Source: CALFMR01 sp035550595 (lineage in GTDB: Bacteria; Acidobacteriota; Vicinamibacteria; Vicinamibacterales; SCN-69-37). Taken from it: DNA of 24,695 nucleotides. The stretch's first letter is position 1; each line of letters starts with the position of its first letter. Where the stretch lies: contig DASZOV010000180.1 of NCBI GenBank assembly GCA_035550595.1, positions 1-24,695 of the forward strand, given 5' to 3'. Under the pieces are notes generated by a model that searched no databases, had not been told where the DNA came from, and saw only the letters and a list, made by a program, of their open reading frames with translations. Position numbers and translations under genes: made by a program. Positions 1-8,021 of this stretch are shown here, in pieces.

Positions 1-1
1 G

Positions 2-1468
2 CGCGCGAACGGTCACCGCACGCGGCGCGTGCTGATCGTGGGCGCGGGCGACGCCGGCGTGCTCGTCGCGCGCGAGATGCAGCGCAACCCGCAGCTCGGC
101 ATGATCCCGGTCGGCTTCCTCGACGACGAGCCGGACAAGCGAGGCAAACATCTGCTCGGTCTGCGCGTGCTCGGCAGCACGACGGACGTCGAGACGGCGG
201 TCCGGCGGCACGACGTCGACGAAGCCGTCATCGCCATGCCGACCGCCAGCGGCCAGACGCTTCGCGCCATCGTCGAGGGCTGCCGCGAGGCGCGCGTGCC
301 ATCGCGAACGATCCCGGGCGTGTACGAGCTCATCGGCGGCACGGTGACCGTCAGCCGGCTGCGCGACGTCGACATCGCGGATCTCCTCCAGCGCGCACCG
401 GCGACGACGAATCCCGAGGCGCCGATGTACCTGCACGGCGCGACCGTGCTCGTCACCGGAGGCGGCGGATCGATCGGATCGGAGCTGTGCCGCCAGATCG
501 CGCGCGCGCGGCCGGCCACGCTCGTGCTCCTCGGCCACGGCGAGAACAGCATCTTCGAAGCGCGGCAAGCGCTGGCCGAAGCGTTCACCGATCTGTCGGT
601 CGTTCCGATCATCGCGGACGTCCGCGATCGCGCGCGGCTCGAGCGGGTGTTGCGGCAGTGGCGGCCGTCGGTCGTGTTCCACGCGGCCGCGCACAAGCAC
701 GTGCCGTTGATGGAGCGCAATCCCGAGGAAGCACTGTCGAACAACGTGCTCGGCACGTACAACCTCGTCGAAGCGGCCATCGCGTCGAACGTCGAACGGC
801 TCGTGCTCATCTCGACCGACAAGGCCGTGTCGCCGGTCAGCCTGATGGGCGCGTCGAAGCGACTGGCCGAGACGATCGTCCGCGCCGCAGCCGAGCGGAC
901 GGGTCGCGCCTTCATGGTCGTGCGCTTCGGCAACGTGCTCGGCAGCCGCGGCAGCGTCGTGCCGGCGTTCAAACGTCAGATCGCGCGCGGCGGTCCGATC
1001 ACGATCACGCATCCCGACATGACGCGCTTCTTCATGACGATTCCCGAGGCCGTGCACCTCGTGCTCGAAGCGGGTGGCATGGGCACGGGCGGCGAGGTCT
1101 TCGCCCTCAACATGGGCGAGCCCGTGCGCATCGTCGACATGGCGAAGGATCTCGTCCGGCTGTCCGGCCTGCGGCCGGAAGACATTCCGATCGTCTACAC
1201 CGGCATGCGCCCGGGCGAGCGGCTGGACGAACAGCTCTGGGAAACCGGCGCCATGGTCGACGCCACGTCCCATCCGGAGATCCTGCACATCGTGGAACCG
1301 TCGGATGCGCCGGCGCTGTCGCGCGAGACGATCGAGACGCTGTCGTCAGCCGTCGCGAGCGGCGATCGGATGGAGATCGAAGCGGTACTCGCGACGCTCA
1401 TTCCGACGTTCGTGCCGGGAGCCGCACCGGCCGTCGTCGCGTCAGCCGGGATTGAGTCCGATCTCTGA
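2..1468 (+). CDS. WbpM/PglF/CapD-type UDP-GlcNAc 4,6-dehydratase (5'-truncated by window edge)
   Basis: The reading frame is open from the first bases and continues upstream, so the usual N-terminal membrane segments of this family lie outside the window; 488 residues remain. Two Rossmann regions are visible. The first is a degenerate nucleotide-binding domain beginning VLIVGAGDAG, and the second is the SDR domain with GGGGSIGSE near 459-485. The catalytic stretch STDKAVSPVSLMGASK has Thr-Asp-Lys at 815-823, Met at 845-847 and Lys at 857-859. That is the long-form dehydratase pattern, with Met replacing the SDR Tyr, at the same spacing as PglF. Members convert UDP-GlcNAc to UDP-4-keto-6-deoxy-HexNAc at the inner membrane as the first step to QuiNAc, FucNAc or bacillosamine. 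It is the only plus-strand gene of the polysaccharide locus, and its last 27 bp overlap the end of the convergent methyltransferase gene. The family is certain; the final sugar is inferred. Confidence 0.93.
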   Translation, partial: RANGHRTRRVLIVGAGDAGVLVAREMQRNPQLGMIPVGFLDDEPDKRGKHLLGLRVLGSTTDVETAVRRHDVDEAVIAMPTASGQTLRAIVEGCREARVPSRTIPGVYELIGGTVTVSRLRDVDIADLLQRAPATTNPEAPMYLHGATVLVTGGGGSIGSELCRQIARARPATLVLLGHGENSIFEARQALAEAFTDLSVVPIIADVRDRARLERVLRQWRPSVVFHAAAHKHVPLMERNPEEALSNNVLGTYNLVEAAIASNVERLVLISTDKAVSPVSLMGASKRLAETIVRAAAERTGRAFMVVRFGNVLGSRGSVVPAFKRQIARGGPITITHPDMTRFFMTIPEAVHLVLEAGGMGTGGEVFALNMGEPVRIVDMAKDLVRLSGLRPEDIPIVYTGMRPGERLDEQLWETGAMVDATSHPEILHIVEPSDAPALSRETIETLSSAVASGDRMEIEAVLATLIPTFVPGAAPAVVASAGIESDL

Positions 1469-2857
1469 CGGTTTCCGCCGCATCGCATAGAGCGTCCGAC
1501 TCGTGCCGGGCACCAGGGTTCGACGCACGATCTCGAACCGTTCCCCGAACGTTCGCTCGAAGTCCTCGATGGTATAGGTCGGAAAAATGTCCTTGCGCGT
1601 GGCGAGCAGCCGTTGGACCTGCGAGTCCTCCTTCGGCACGAACTCGATGACGAGCGCGGCAGCGAGTCGCGCGAAGAACGCGGCCAGGCGATCCAGCGGG
1701 ACGTTGTTCGATATGGCGAGATGGTGGATGAGCGCCAGTGCCACGACGGTGTCGCCGGCCATGCGATCCGTGATGGCATCGCGCTCCTCGAGCGCCCAGC
1801 CTCGGGCGGGCGACGGATTCGTCAGATCGAGCACCAGCGGCAGCACCCCTTCGCTCTTGTCGGCGACGACGTGGCGATAGTGGTGCTCAACGGCCATCTC
1901 GTCGACGTCGTGCGCAACGACGTAGCGATCGGGTCGTGCGATGAGACGGCTGAACCGCCCCGTGTTGGCGCCGAAGTCGTGAATCGTGCGGGCCGCCACG
2001 GCGACCGCATCGACGAACTCGGCCACCAGCGATTCCTTGGCCGTCATCGATTCGTCCGAGTAGTTCGTGTCTGAATAGTAGTCACTCCATTCAGTCCGTC
2101 GCGCCGGCAGCGTGCATGCGGCTACCGTCCGGCGCAGGCCGTCGATCAAGGCGACCAGTGCGGTTTTCGACACGCGGATCGCCCGCGCAGAGGCGGCGCC
2201 CCCTCGTCCGGCTGCCTGATGCTTCTGCTGCGAGCGCGCGTGCAGATGGACGTGCGTGAGCAGACCGGGCCGCGCCCACGTGCGGCGCGGCAGCAGCCGG
2301 CTCGCGAGATCGAGCGGCACGCCGTCGATGAACTCGCCCGACAGCCGGCGCAGGCGCGGATCCACCGAGGACTCGAGCGCGAGCGGCGCGAGGAAGTGCT
2401 GGCAGAACTGCCGGTAGGCGACCCACGGCGCCCCGTCCTCGTAGATCTCGAAGGAGAGCGTGTCGATCAGCACCGGCCTGTAGCCGACGAACTGGATGTT
2501 GTAGGCCGACGCGTCCTTCAGCACGAGGCCATGCGTCAGCGCCTCTTGCTGGAGGTCGAGCGTCAGCAGCGCTGCAGCCTTGAGCTGGCCGAAGCACCAC
2601 TCGTAGGGATACGAGATGTACGGGATCTCGGCCGGGCGCAGCGTGCGGTACGCGCCGGGCGCGGCCGGCACCTCGTCGTGCGGTACGAGCCAGCGCTTCT
2701 TCGTCAGCCGATCGTAGAGGCCCGAGGCCAGCAGCGCGTCGAAGTGCGGCTGATAGACGTCGTTGACCTGACGGTACAGGACGCCGTCCGCACGATAGAC
2801 GAAGCCCGAGGGATCGCGGAAGGACGCACCAAGGCGCCCGGGGGTGGTGGAAGTCAC
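1442..2857 (-). CDS. Kinase-like domain fused to class I SAM-dependent methyltransferase
   Basis: About 471 residues from a GTG at 2857, 7 bp after the sulfatase-like stop. The frame is open further upstream, but that part lies inside the sulfatase gene and reads as low-complexity shadow sequence. The C-terminal half is a class I methyltransferase: motif I DFGANTGRFS is near residues 294-303, followed by an acidic strand end (VVAHDVDEMA) and later VALALIHHLAISNN. The N-terminal half contains HGLVLKDASAYN followed by PVLIDTLSFE. Asp115, Asn120 and Asp132 there have the spacing of the catalytic-loop Asp/Asn and metal-binding Asp of APH/protein kinase folds (D-x4-N, then about 12 residues to D). 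Related proteins are often annotated only as methyltransferases or NoeA-like. The context suggests tailoring of the polysaccharide or its lipid carrier. The methyltransferase part is solid; the kinase-like part is my motif reading. The substrate is unknown. Confidence 0.85.
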   Translation of the reverse strand: MTSTTPGRLGASFRDPSGFVYRADGVLYRQVNDVYQPHFDALLASGLYDRLTKKRWLVPHDEVPAAPGAYRTLRPAEIPYISYPYEWCFGQLKAAALLTLDLQQEALTHGLVLKDASAYNIQFVGYRPVLIDTLSFEIYEDGAPWVAYRQFCQHFLAPLALESSVDPRLRRLSGEFIDGVPLDLASRLLPRRTWARPGLLTHVHLHARSQQKHQAAGRGGAASARAIRVSKTALVALIDGLRRTVAACTLPARRTEWSDYYSDTNYSDESMTAKESLVAEFVDAVAVAARTIHDFGANTGRFSRLIARPDRYVVAHDVDEMAVEHHYRHVVADKSEGVLPLVLDLTNPSPARGWALEERDAITDRMAGDTVVALALIHHLAISNNVPLDRLAAFFARLAAALVIEFVPKEDSQVQRLLATRKDIFPTYTIEDFERTFGERFEIVRRTLVPGTSRTLYAMRRKPSEIGLNPG

Positions 2858-2864
2858 GTCGGGA

Positions 2865-4550
2865 TCAGGGAGTCGGTGAGGCGCCGAAGTCCGGCATCGG
2901 ACGGAGCACGACGGATCCGCTACGCGAATCGATGACGACCGTTCGCTCGTCCGGGCCAAGTTCGTCGGGCGTCTTGCCGCTGAAGAACTCGGCGGTCAGC
3001 CGCTGGACGGAGGCCTCGCGCAGATGGTATCCGGGCGCCAGACCGGGCTTGCGGACCGCGTAAAGCGCGGCGTAGTTGTCAACCATGTCGCGATCGGACA
3101 GATCCTCCGCGTACTGGCCCGCTGAAATCCGTGCGCCATGATCGCCCTGAATCACGATCGTGGCGTCGGCGAACGCCGGATCCCGATCGATATCCGAGAG
3201 CAGCGTCTCGATCTTGTTCGCCGCGCAGCCGTATTGAGCGACATATCGCGAATATGTCTGCTCGCGCACAGCGTCGAGCGCGGCGTCACGGAGTCCCTGC
3301 TGCTCCTGCAGAAAGTAGCCGACGGCCGATGTCCCGCTCTCCTGACAATCCGGAGTCAGCACGTATGGCGCGTGCGGCATCAGCAGGTGCGCGAAATACG
3401 CACGACCCCGCGGTGAGGACAACACGTCGGCTCGAAACCGATCCACCCACGAGGGAAAGGCGTGTGCATCCAAGGCGGACAGCTCGGCAACCGGAGGGAA
3501 CTGGGCGCCCCAGAAGAGCCACGACGGACGATAGTAGATGAGATAGCTCTCGACGAGCGCATATCGAACGATTTGCCGGAGGAACGCACTGCGGTGCGAG
3601 GCGTCAGCCGGCGTGTAGGGGCTGAAGGGATTGAATGACGGCAGCGTCTCGCATCGCGATGACCCGTCGAAGCAGAAATCGATGTGCACCGTATCGTAGA
3701 CGACGGTCCGGTATCCGCGCTGCATCAGTTGGCTGAAGAGCGCCGACTCGACACGTCCGGCGCGACTGTGGCGAAGCAACGGACCGAAGCTGTCGTCGCG
3801 AAAATCGAAATTGAGAATATTAGGGATTGAGCGCGCCGACACGAAATGTCGACTGAATGCTCGACCGAAAACGTGAAAGCCGTGGCCGACGAACAGCGCC
3901 TGCAGCCGATCGGCGAGCGTGCCGCCGCCGGGCACGCTGCGCAGTCCCTCGATGCCCATCGCCTCGTCGAGCACGATGTAGATGAACGGCGGCTGGTCGG
4001 TCGGCGCCGGAGTCAGAGCCGGCGGACGCGCGTCGCCGGACGGCTGGACGAACGCACCCGCGCGCGTCCAGACCGTCGAAACGAGAAACACCGCCGCCAG
4101 CACGAACAGGATGCGTGCGGCCTGCGCGCGAATCACCCAAAGAATCCCGAACGTGATCGCGGCACCTGCCGCCAGCACGGCAAGCCGTCCCGCCCGTTCC
4201 GGCGCGACATGGGTCAGCAGTTGATGGCCGCTGAACGCGAGGTCCACGACCACGAGCACGACGACCGTCAGCACGCCGGCGAACGCCAGGCCGCGCAGCC
4301 ACTGCCCGCGGCGCGACGGCCGCAGCAGTGCGGCGACGGCGCCGAGCGTGATCCCGGTGAGCGCGGCCTGTCCGAGCAGGCGAATGGCCGGCCAGGTCAG
4401 GATTGGAATCGAGAGGCGTCCGAAGGTGTCGATGAGCGGCGCCAGAATCGCAAGCGCCGGCACGAGCACGAGCAGGACGCGATCGACGGCACCGGAACGG
4501 TCATGGACCGAGGGAGCCGACGCGGACGCGTCGGCGACGTCGTCGGTCAC
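2865..4550 (-). CDS. Membrane-anchored sulfatase/alkaline-phosphatase superfamily protein
   Basis: About 561 residues. The first ~165 residues hold roughly five or six hydrophobic segments, so the catalytic domain is probably periplasmic. That domain begins at PPFIYIVLDEAMG near residue 190. It shows a Ser/Ile-Pro stretch (SARSIPNIL), a metal-ligand type LLMPHAPYVL segment and GDHGARIS near residue 470, all expected of sulfatase-superfamily hydrolases or transferases such as LtaS and EptA relatives. There is no C/S-x-P-x-R sulfatase signature, so a phospho- or phosphoethanolamine-type transferase or hydrolase is as likely as a sulfatase. I chose GTG 4550 over GTG 4556 because GGAGG at 4558-4562 is 7 nt from the former and only 1 nt from the latter. 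It sits between the YLDPGTGS small protein and the kinase-like/methyltransferase gene, evidently in one transcript. Confidence 0.85.
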   Translation of the reverse strand: MTDDVADASASAPSVHDRSGAVDRVLLVLVPALAILAPLIDTFGRLSIPILTWPAIRLLGQAALTGITLGAVAALLRPSRRGQWLRGLAFAGVLTVVVLVVVDLAFSGHQLLTHVAPERAGRLAVLAAGAAITFGILWVIRAQAARILFVLAAVFLVSTVWTRAGAFVQPSGDARPPALTPAPTDQPPFIYIVLDEAMGIEGLRSVPGGGTLADRLQALFVGHGFHVFGRAFSRHFVSARSIPNILNFDFRDDSFGPLLRHSRAGRVESALFSQLMQRGYRTVVYDTVHIDFCFDGSSRCETLPSFNPFSPYTPADASHRSAFLRQIVRYALVESYLIYYRPSWLFWGAQFPPVAELSALDAHAFPSWVDRFRADVLSSPRGRAYFAHLLMPHAPYVLTPDCQESGTSAVGYFLQEQQGLRDAALDAVREQTYSRYVAQYGCAANKIETLLSDIDRDPAFADATIVIQGDHGARISAGQYAEDLSDRDMVDNYAALYAVRKPGLAPGYHLREASVQRLTAEFFSGKTPDELGPDERTVVIDSRSGSVVLRPMPDFGASPTP

Positions 4551-4552
4551 CC

Positions 4553-4792
4553 TCACTCCTCCGCCGCCGGCCCGTCCGTGGGATGGGACGGATCATCCGT
4601 GCGGCGCGAGAACAGCCCGCGCAGCTTGCGCCAGTAGACGCGCACGGCGTACGCCGTCGCAGCGAGCGCCGCCATGGCCGCCTGGAAGATCATGCTTCCG
4701 GTGCCGGGATCGAGATATGCGTAGACGTGGCGCGGGAGGAACACCACCATCAGCGCTGCTAGTGCCACGACGTGTGAAACAGTCCGTCGCAA
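4553..4792 (-). CDS. Small membrane protein with YLDPGTGS motif, function unknown
   Basis: 79 residues starting at TTG 4792; an in-frame stop two codons upstream leaves no earlier start, and a GTG eight codons in is an alternative. It opens with a hydrophobic signal-like segment (HVVALAALMVVFLP) ending in a cleavage-like VYA. The conserved-looking YLDPGTGS then leads into a second hydrophobic helix (IFQAAMAALAATAYAV). A basic patch (WRKLRGLFSRR) and an acidic tail follow. Proteins with this motif are known to me only as uncharacterised small membrane proteins. Its stop is 2 bp from the chosen start of the sulfatase-like gene, so the two are probably co-translated. A role as membrane partner of that enzyme is a guess. 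Confidence 0.72.
   Translation of the reverse strand: MRRTVSHVVALAALMVVFLPRHVYAYLDPGTGSMIFQAAMAALAATAYAVRVYWRKLRGLFSRRTDDPSHPTDGPAAEE
4558..4562 (-). promoter_or_regulatory. Ribosome binding site deciding the sulfatase-like start
   Basis: GGAGG on the minus strand lies 7 nt before GTG 4550 and only 1 nt before GTG 4556. It lies within the 3' end of the preceding small membrane protein gene, which fits translational coupling. Confidence 0.6.
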
Positions 4793-4870
4793 TGTTCACC
4801 GCGCTTTCGGTTGTCGGCGGCTCGGCCACCCGTGCCGCCATTGTTGGTCATCCGCCGCGGGCGAGCGTCC

Positions 4871-6040
4871 TCACCGCGGCGCTTCGTACCAGGCCGTTCG
4901 CCGCACATAGTCCACGTAACTGAGGACAATGCGCAGCACTTTCGTCGACACGTCCGTCGCCGCGTAGTCGGCCACCGGAATCTCGGTGCCACCCGGGCGA
5001 CTGGTTGCCACCTCCACCGCTTGCGCGATCCGCACGGCCGACAGGCCCGCCAGGATCGTCGCGCCCGCTTCCATCCCTTCCGGCCGCTCGTGCGCCTCTC
5101 GGATCATCACGCCGGGAAATCCGAGCAGCGCCGATTCTTCACTGAGCGTACCGCTGTCCGACACCACGCAGAACGCCTCGGTCTGCAGCTTGATCCATTC
5201 GAAGAAGCCGAATGGCGGCAGGAACTCGAGGACCGATGCCCCGGCGCGCCCGCGACTCCGGAAGAGCACGGTCAGACGTTTACGCGTCCTGGGGTGCGTG
5301 GAGACGATGATACGACGCCGGTACCGCCGCGCCAACACCGAAAGTGCCGAGACGAGCGCCGAGAGCCGGTCCGGATCGTCGACGTTCTCTTCCCGATGAG
5401 CACTTACGACGAAGTACTGCCGGGGCTGCAGCTTCAGCCGATCGAGGGCGTCCGACGCCTCGATTCCTGGCCGGTAATACTCCAGCACCTCGCGCATCGT
5501 CGATCCGATCTTCAGCACGGTCTCCGGCCGCAGGCCTTCGCGGAGGAGATACGTGCGCGCGTGTTCGGTGAGCGGCATGTTGATGTCGCTCAAGTGATCG
5601 ATGATGCGGCGGTTCACTTCCTCGGGGACGCGATCGTCGAAACAGCGGTTGCCGGCTTCCAGGTGGAAGACCGGGATGCGGCGGCGTTTGGCGGCAATGG
5701 CCGACAGACAACTGTTCGTGTCGCCATAGACGACGAACGCGTCGGGACGGACCTTGGCGAGCAGATCGTCGGTGCGCGCGATGACGTTGGCGATCGTCTG
5801 CGCGGCCGTGCGATCCGCGACGTTCAGGAAGTGATCGGGCTTGCGAATCTCGAGCTGCCGGAAGAACACGCCGTTCAGGCCGTCGTCGAAGTTCTGGCCG
5901 GTGTGGACGAGCGTGTGGCGCGTGTGGCGATCGAAAGCCGCGATGACGCGGCTCATCTTGATGATCTCCGGCCGCGTGCCGACGACCGTCATGACCGAGA
6001 GCGGCGCGGGCCCGGCCCGCCGTGCGCGGCGCGGGCTCAT
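4871..6040 (-). CDS. fnlC: FnlC/WbjD/CapG-type UDP-HexNAc 2-epimerase (WecB family, non-hydrolysing)
   Basis: 389 residues, the normal length for the WecB family. TVVGTRPEIIKM near residues 18-29, VVYGDTNS, HLEAGNRCFDDRVPEEVNR and SAHREENVDD are the family landmarks. EAGNRCFD in place of the EAGLRT of WecB/MnaA is the pattern I associate with the FnlC/WbjD/CapG branch. These proteins invert C2 of UDP-2-acetamido-2,6-dideoxy-L-hexoses, for example L-PneNAc to L-FucNAc or L-RhaNAc to L-QuiNAc. The ATG at 6040 overlaps the stop of the upstream dehydratase gene by 4 bp (ATGA). An internal ATG at 5992 sits nearer the conserved start and is possible. Together with the two genes upstream it completes a three-enzyme nucleotide-sugar pathway. 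Confidence 0.9.
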   Translation of the reverse strand: MSPRRARRAGPAPLSVMTVVGTRPEIIKMSRVIAAFDRHTRHTLVHTGQNFDDGLNGVFFRQLEIRKPDHFLNVADRTAAQTIANVIARTDDLLAKVRPDAFVVYGDTNSCLSAIAAKRRRIPVFHLEAGNRCFDDRVPEEVNRRIIDHLSDINMPLTEHARTYLLREGLRPETVLKIGSTMREVLEYYRPGIEASDALDRLKLQPRQYFVVSAHREENVDDPDRLSALVSALSVLARRYRRRIIVSTHPRTRKRLTVLFRSRGRAGASVLEFLPPFGFFEWIKLQTEAFCVVSDSGTLSEESALLGFPGVMIREAHERPEGMEAGATILAGLSAVRIAQAVEVATSRPGGTEIPVADYAATDVSTKVLRIVLSYVDYVRRTAWYEAPR

Positions 6041-7101
6041 CGCAGCAGCTCGGCACCGGACGGATCGACCTGGTCCAGCATCAGCTCGTTGTGGCGCAGC
6101 AATGTGATGAGGCCGTCGAAGTCCACCGGACCATCACCGGAACTGTACTCAGCCGTCAACGCCTGCCGTCCCGCCGAGGCGGACGCGGCGAGCTCGGGCA
6201 GCATCGGCGCGATGGCGTAGTAGTCGCCGCGCGCATACGTGTGATGGCACTCCCCTTCGGACACCAGGATCTCGTGTTGCTTCTCGCCCGGCCTGACGCC
6301 GGTGATCTTGATCTCGACGTCGCGGTCGCCGATGAGCGCCCGCGCCAGGTCGATGACGTTCGCCGACGGCGCCTTGGGAATCACGATCTCGCCGGCGAGC
6401 GCCCGGGCGAGCGCCTCGAAGATCGTGTCCACGGCCTGATCGAGCGACATGAGAAAGCGCGTCATCCGATCGCTCGTCACCGTGACCGGACCGCCGGCGC
6501 GAATCTGCTGATGGAAGAGCGGCACGACCGACCCGCGCGAGGCGAGCACGTTGCCGTAGCGCACGCAGACGAAGCGCGTGTCGGGGTTGAGCACGTTGGC
6601 CGCGATGAAAATCCTTTCGGCGACCGCCTTCGACATGCCCATCACGTTGACCGGCTTGCACGCCTTGTCCGTGCTCACGCCGACCACGACCTCTACCGGC
6701 AATCGACACTCGCGGATCGCGCGCACGATGTTGGCCGCACCATCGCAGTTGGTCAGGACCGCCTGTTCGGGAAAGTACTCGCAGACCGGCACCTGCTTCA
6801 GCGCCGCCGCGTTGACGACGACGTCGGCGTCGCGCAGGGCGGAACAGACGTCGGCGTAGCTTCGCACGTCGCCGATGCGGAACTCGAGAAGACGGTTGAA
6901 GTTCTGGTAGATGACTTCGTCGGTGCTGCCCTCGAGCTGCTGGTAGGACAGTCGCATGTCGTGCTGTTTCGCTTCGTCGCGCGAGAGCACGATGATTTTG
7001 CTGGGCGTGCCGCGCTCGGCGGCCAGCAGGCGCCGCACGAGCACCTTGCCGAGCGATCCCGTCCCGCCCGTCACGAGCACGCGTTTCCCGGTCAGATCCA
7101 T
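6037..7101 (-). CDS. fnlA: FnlA/WbjB/CapE-type UDP-GlcNAc 4,6-dehydratase/5-epimerase
   Basis: 354 residues from ATG 7101; the open frame extends upstream but would overlap the reductase gene. TGGTGSLGK at residues 11-19 is the NAD(P)-binding loop. STDKACKPVNVMGMSK carries Thr144, Asp145, Lys146, Met154 and Lys158. MGMSK with Met in the Tyr position is typical of CapE/WbjB/FnlA. The enzyme makes UDP-2-acetamido-2,6-dideoxy-beta-L-arabino-hexos-4-ulose from UDP-GlcNAc in the cytoplasm. An AGGAAGGA stretch lies about 14 nt upstream, rather far for a ribosome binding site. It is preceded by an RmlD-like reductase and followed, with overlap, by a FnlC-type epimerase. That is the gene set for L-FucNAc or L-QuiNAc. 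Confidence 0.92.
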   Translation of the reverse strand: MDLTGKRVLVTGGTGSLGKVLVRRLLAAERGTPSKIIVLSRDEAKQHDMRLSYQQLEGSTDEVIYQNFNRLLEFRIGDVRSYADVCSALRDADVVVNAAALKQVPVCEYFPEQAVLTNCDGAANIVRAIRECRLPVEVVVGVSTDKACKPVNVMGMSKAVAERIFIAANVLNPDTRFVCVRYGNVLASRGSVVPLFHQQIRAGGPVTVTSDRMTRFLMSLDQAVDTIFEALARALAGEIVIPKAPSANVIDLARALIGDRDVEIKITGVRPGEKQHEILVSEGECHHTYARGDYYAIAPMLPELAASASAGRQALTAEYSSGDGPVDFDGLITLLRHNELMLDQVDPSGAELLR

Positions 7102-7136
7102 GTGATGGCCGTTCGTCCTTCCTGCCGCGCGGTCCG

Positions 7137-8021
7137 TCACGCGCCGGCGCGCCGGCGGTCGCGCGCACGAATCTCGTCCGCGAGGCCGGCAATCATGTCG
7201 CGCCACGCCGGGGCCGGGTAACCGACCTCCCGGGCGAAGGCGTCCGCCGACAAGCTCCGATCGCACGCGAAGTCATCGTCAGGCACGATGTCCACGTCCG
7301 TGCGCCCGAGAGCGGCGGCAAGCTGGGTGAGAAGATTGTATTTCGTGATGGGCGCCGACGCGACGTGCCACAGCCCCGACAGATCAGGGCGTGACGTGAG
7401 CACGTGCTCGATGAGCGCCGCCATCGCGTGCGTCGTGAAGCCGCTGTAGATGGCCCGGCGGAAACCGCGGATCGTGCCGCACGCCGCCAGGAACCACTCG
7501 ACGAGTCCCGTGCAGCGCGACAGCTCCAACCCGATGATCGACGTGCGCAGCGTCAGGCCGGGCGCATAACCGACCTCGCCGAGCAGCTTCGATCGGCCGT
7601 AGAGATCGACCGGATCGGGCACGTCCGTTTCGCGATAGTTGCCCGCGCGACCGGAAAACACACAATCAGTGCTGATGTGGACGAACCGCGCGCCGTGCTC
7701 CTGGCAGACCTCGGCCAACCGGTGTGGGAGCAGCGCGTTGATCTCGATCGACGGAATCGCCGCCTTTGCCTCCGCACGCTGTTTGACGATGCCGATGCCG
7801 TTGATGACGGCGTCGGGCCTCACCTCGCGCACGATGGCCTCGAACGCCGCCACGTCACGCGCCTCGACGCCGCCGAACGCGCGGACACGCGTCAGATCCA
7901 GCACGCCGTCGTAGGCGGCAAGCGGCCGATGGAACGTCGCGGCCACGCGGTGACGCTCCTGCCATTCGTGCAGGAGCTGGTGCCCCAGCATGCCGTCACC
8001 GCCGAGTACGAGCAGGTTCAC
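7137..8021 (-). CDS. RmlD-like SDR reductase for a 4-keto-6-deoxy-L-HexNAc nucleotide sugar (WbvR-like)
   Basis: 294 residues from GTG 8021, which overlaps the upstream stop (GTGA) and has GGAGG 7 nt before it. GGDGMLG at residues 7-13, STDCVFSG at 117-124 and Tyr141-x3-Lys145 are the marks of the RmlD (dTDP-4-dehydrorhamnose reductase) family. It lies directly before the FnlA-type gene. The usual FucNAc reductase WbjC/CapF/FnlB is longer, with a C-terminal cupin domain, and no such domain is present here. An RmlD homologue beside a WbjB-type and a WbjD-type enzyme matches the WbvB/WbvR/WbvD route to UDP-L-RhaNAc and then UDP-L-QuiNAc. Family is certain; product is inferred. There is no rmlABC in the window to support a rhamnose role. 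Confidence 0.88.
   Translation of the reverse strand: MNLLVLGGDGMLGHQLLHEWQERHRVAATFHRPLAAYDGVLDLTRVRAFGGVEARDVAAFEAIVREVRPDAVINGIGIVKQRAEAKAAIPSIEINALLPHRLAEVCQEHGARFVHISTDCVFSGRAGNYRETDVPDPVDLYGRSKLLGEVGYAPGLTLRTSIIGLELSRCTGLVEWFLAACGTIRGFRRAIYSGFTTHAMAALIEHVLTSRPDLSGLWHVASAPITKYNLLTQLAAALGRTDVDIVPDDDFACDRSLSADAFAREVGYPAPAWRDMIAGLADEIRARDRRRAGA

Noticed and set aside
4811..6220. Long plus-strand open frame opposite the 2-epimerase and dehydratase genes
   Set aside because: It is the antisense shadow of two recognised enzymes; its product is Arg/His/Asp-rich with no domain. High GC makes such frames common.
7137..8021. dTDP-rhamnose reductase RmlD proper
   Set aside because: The family fits, but no rmlA, rmlB or rmlC is present and the gene is embedded between WbuB-like and FnlA/FnlC genes.
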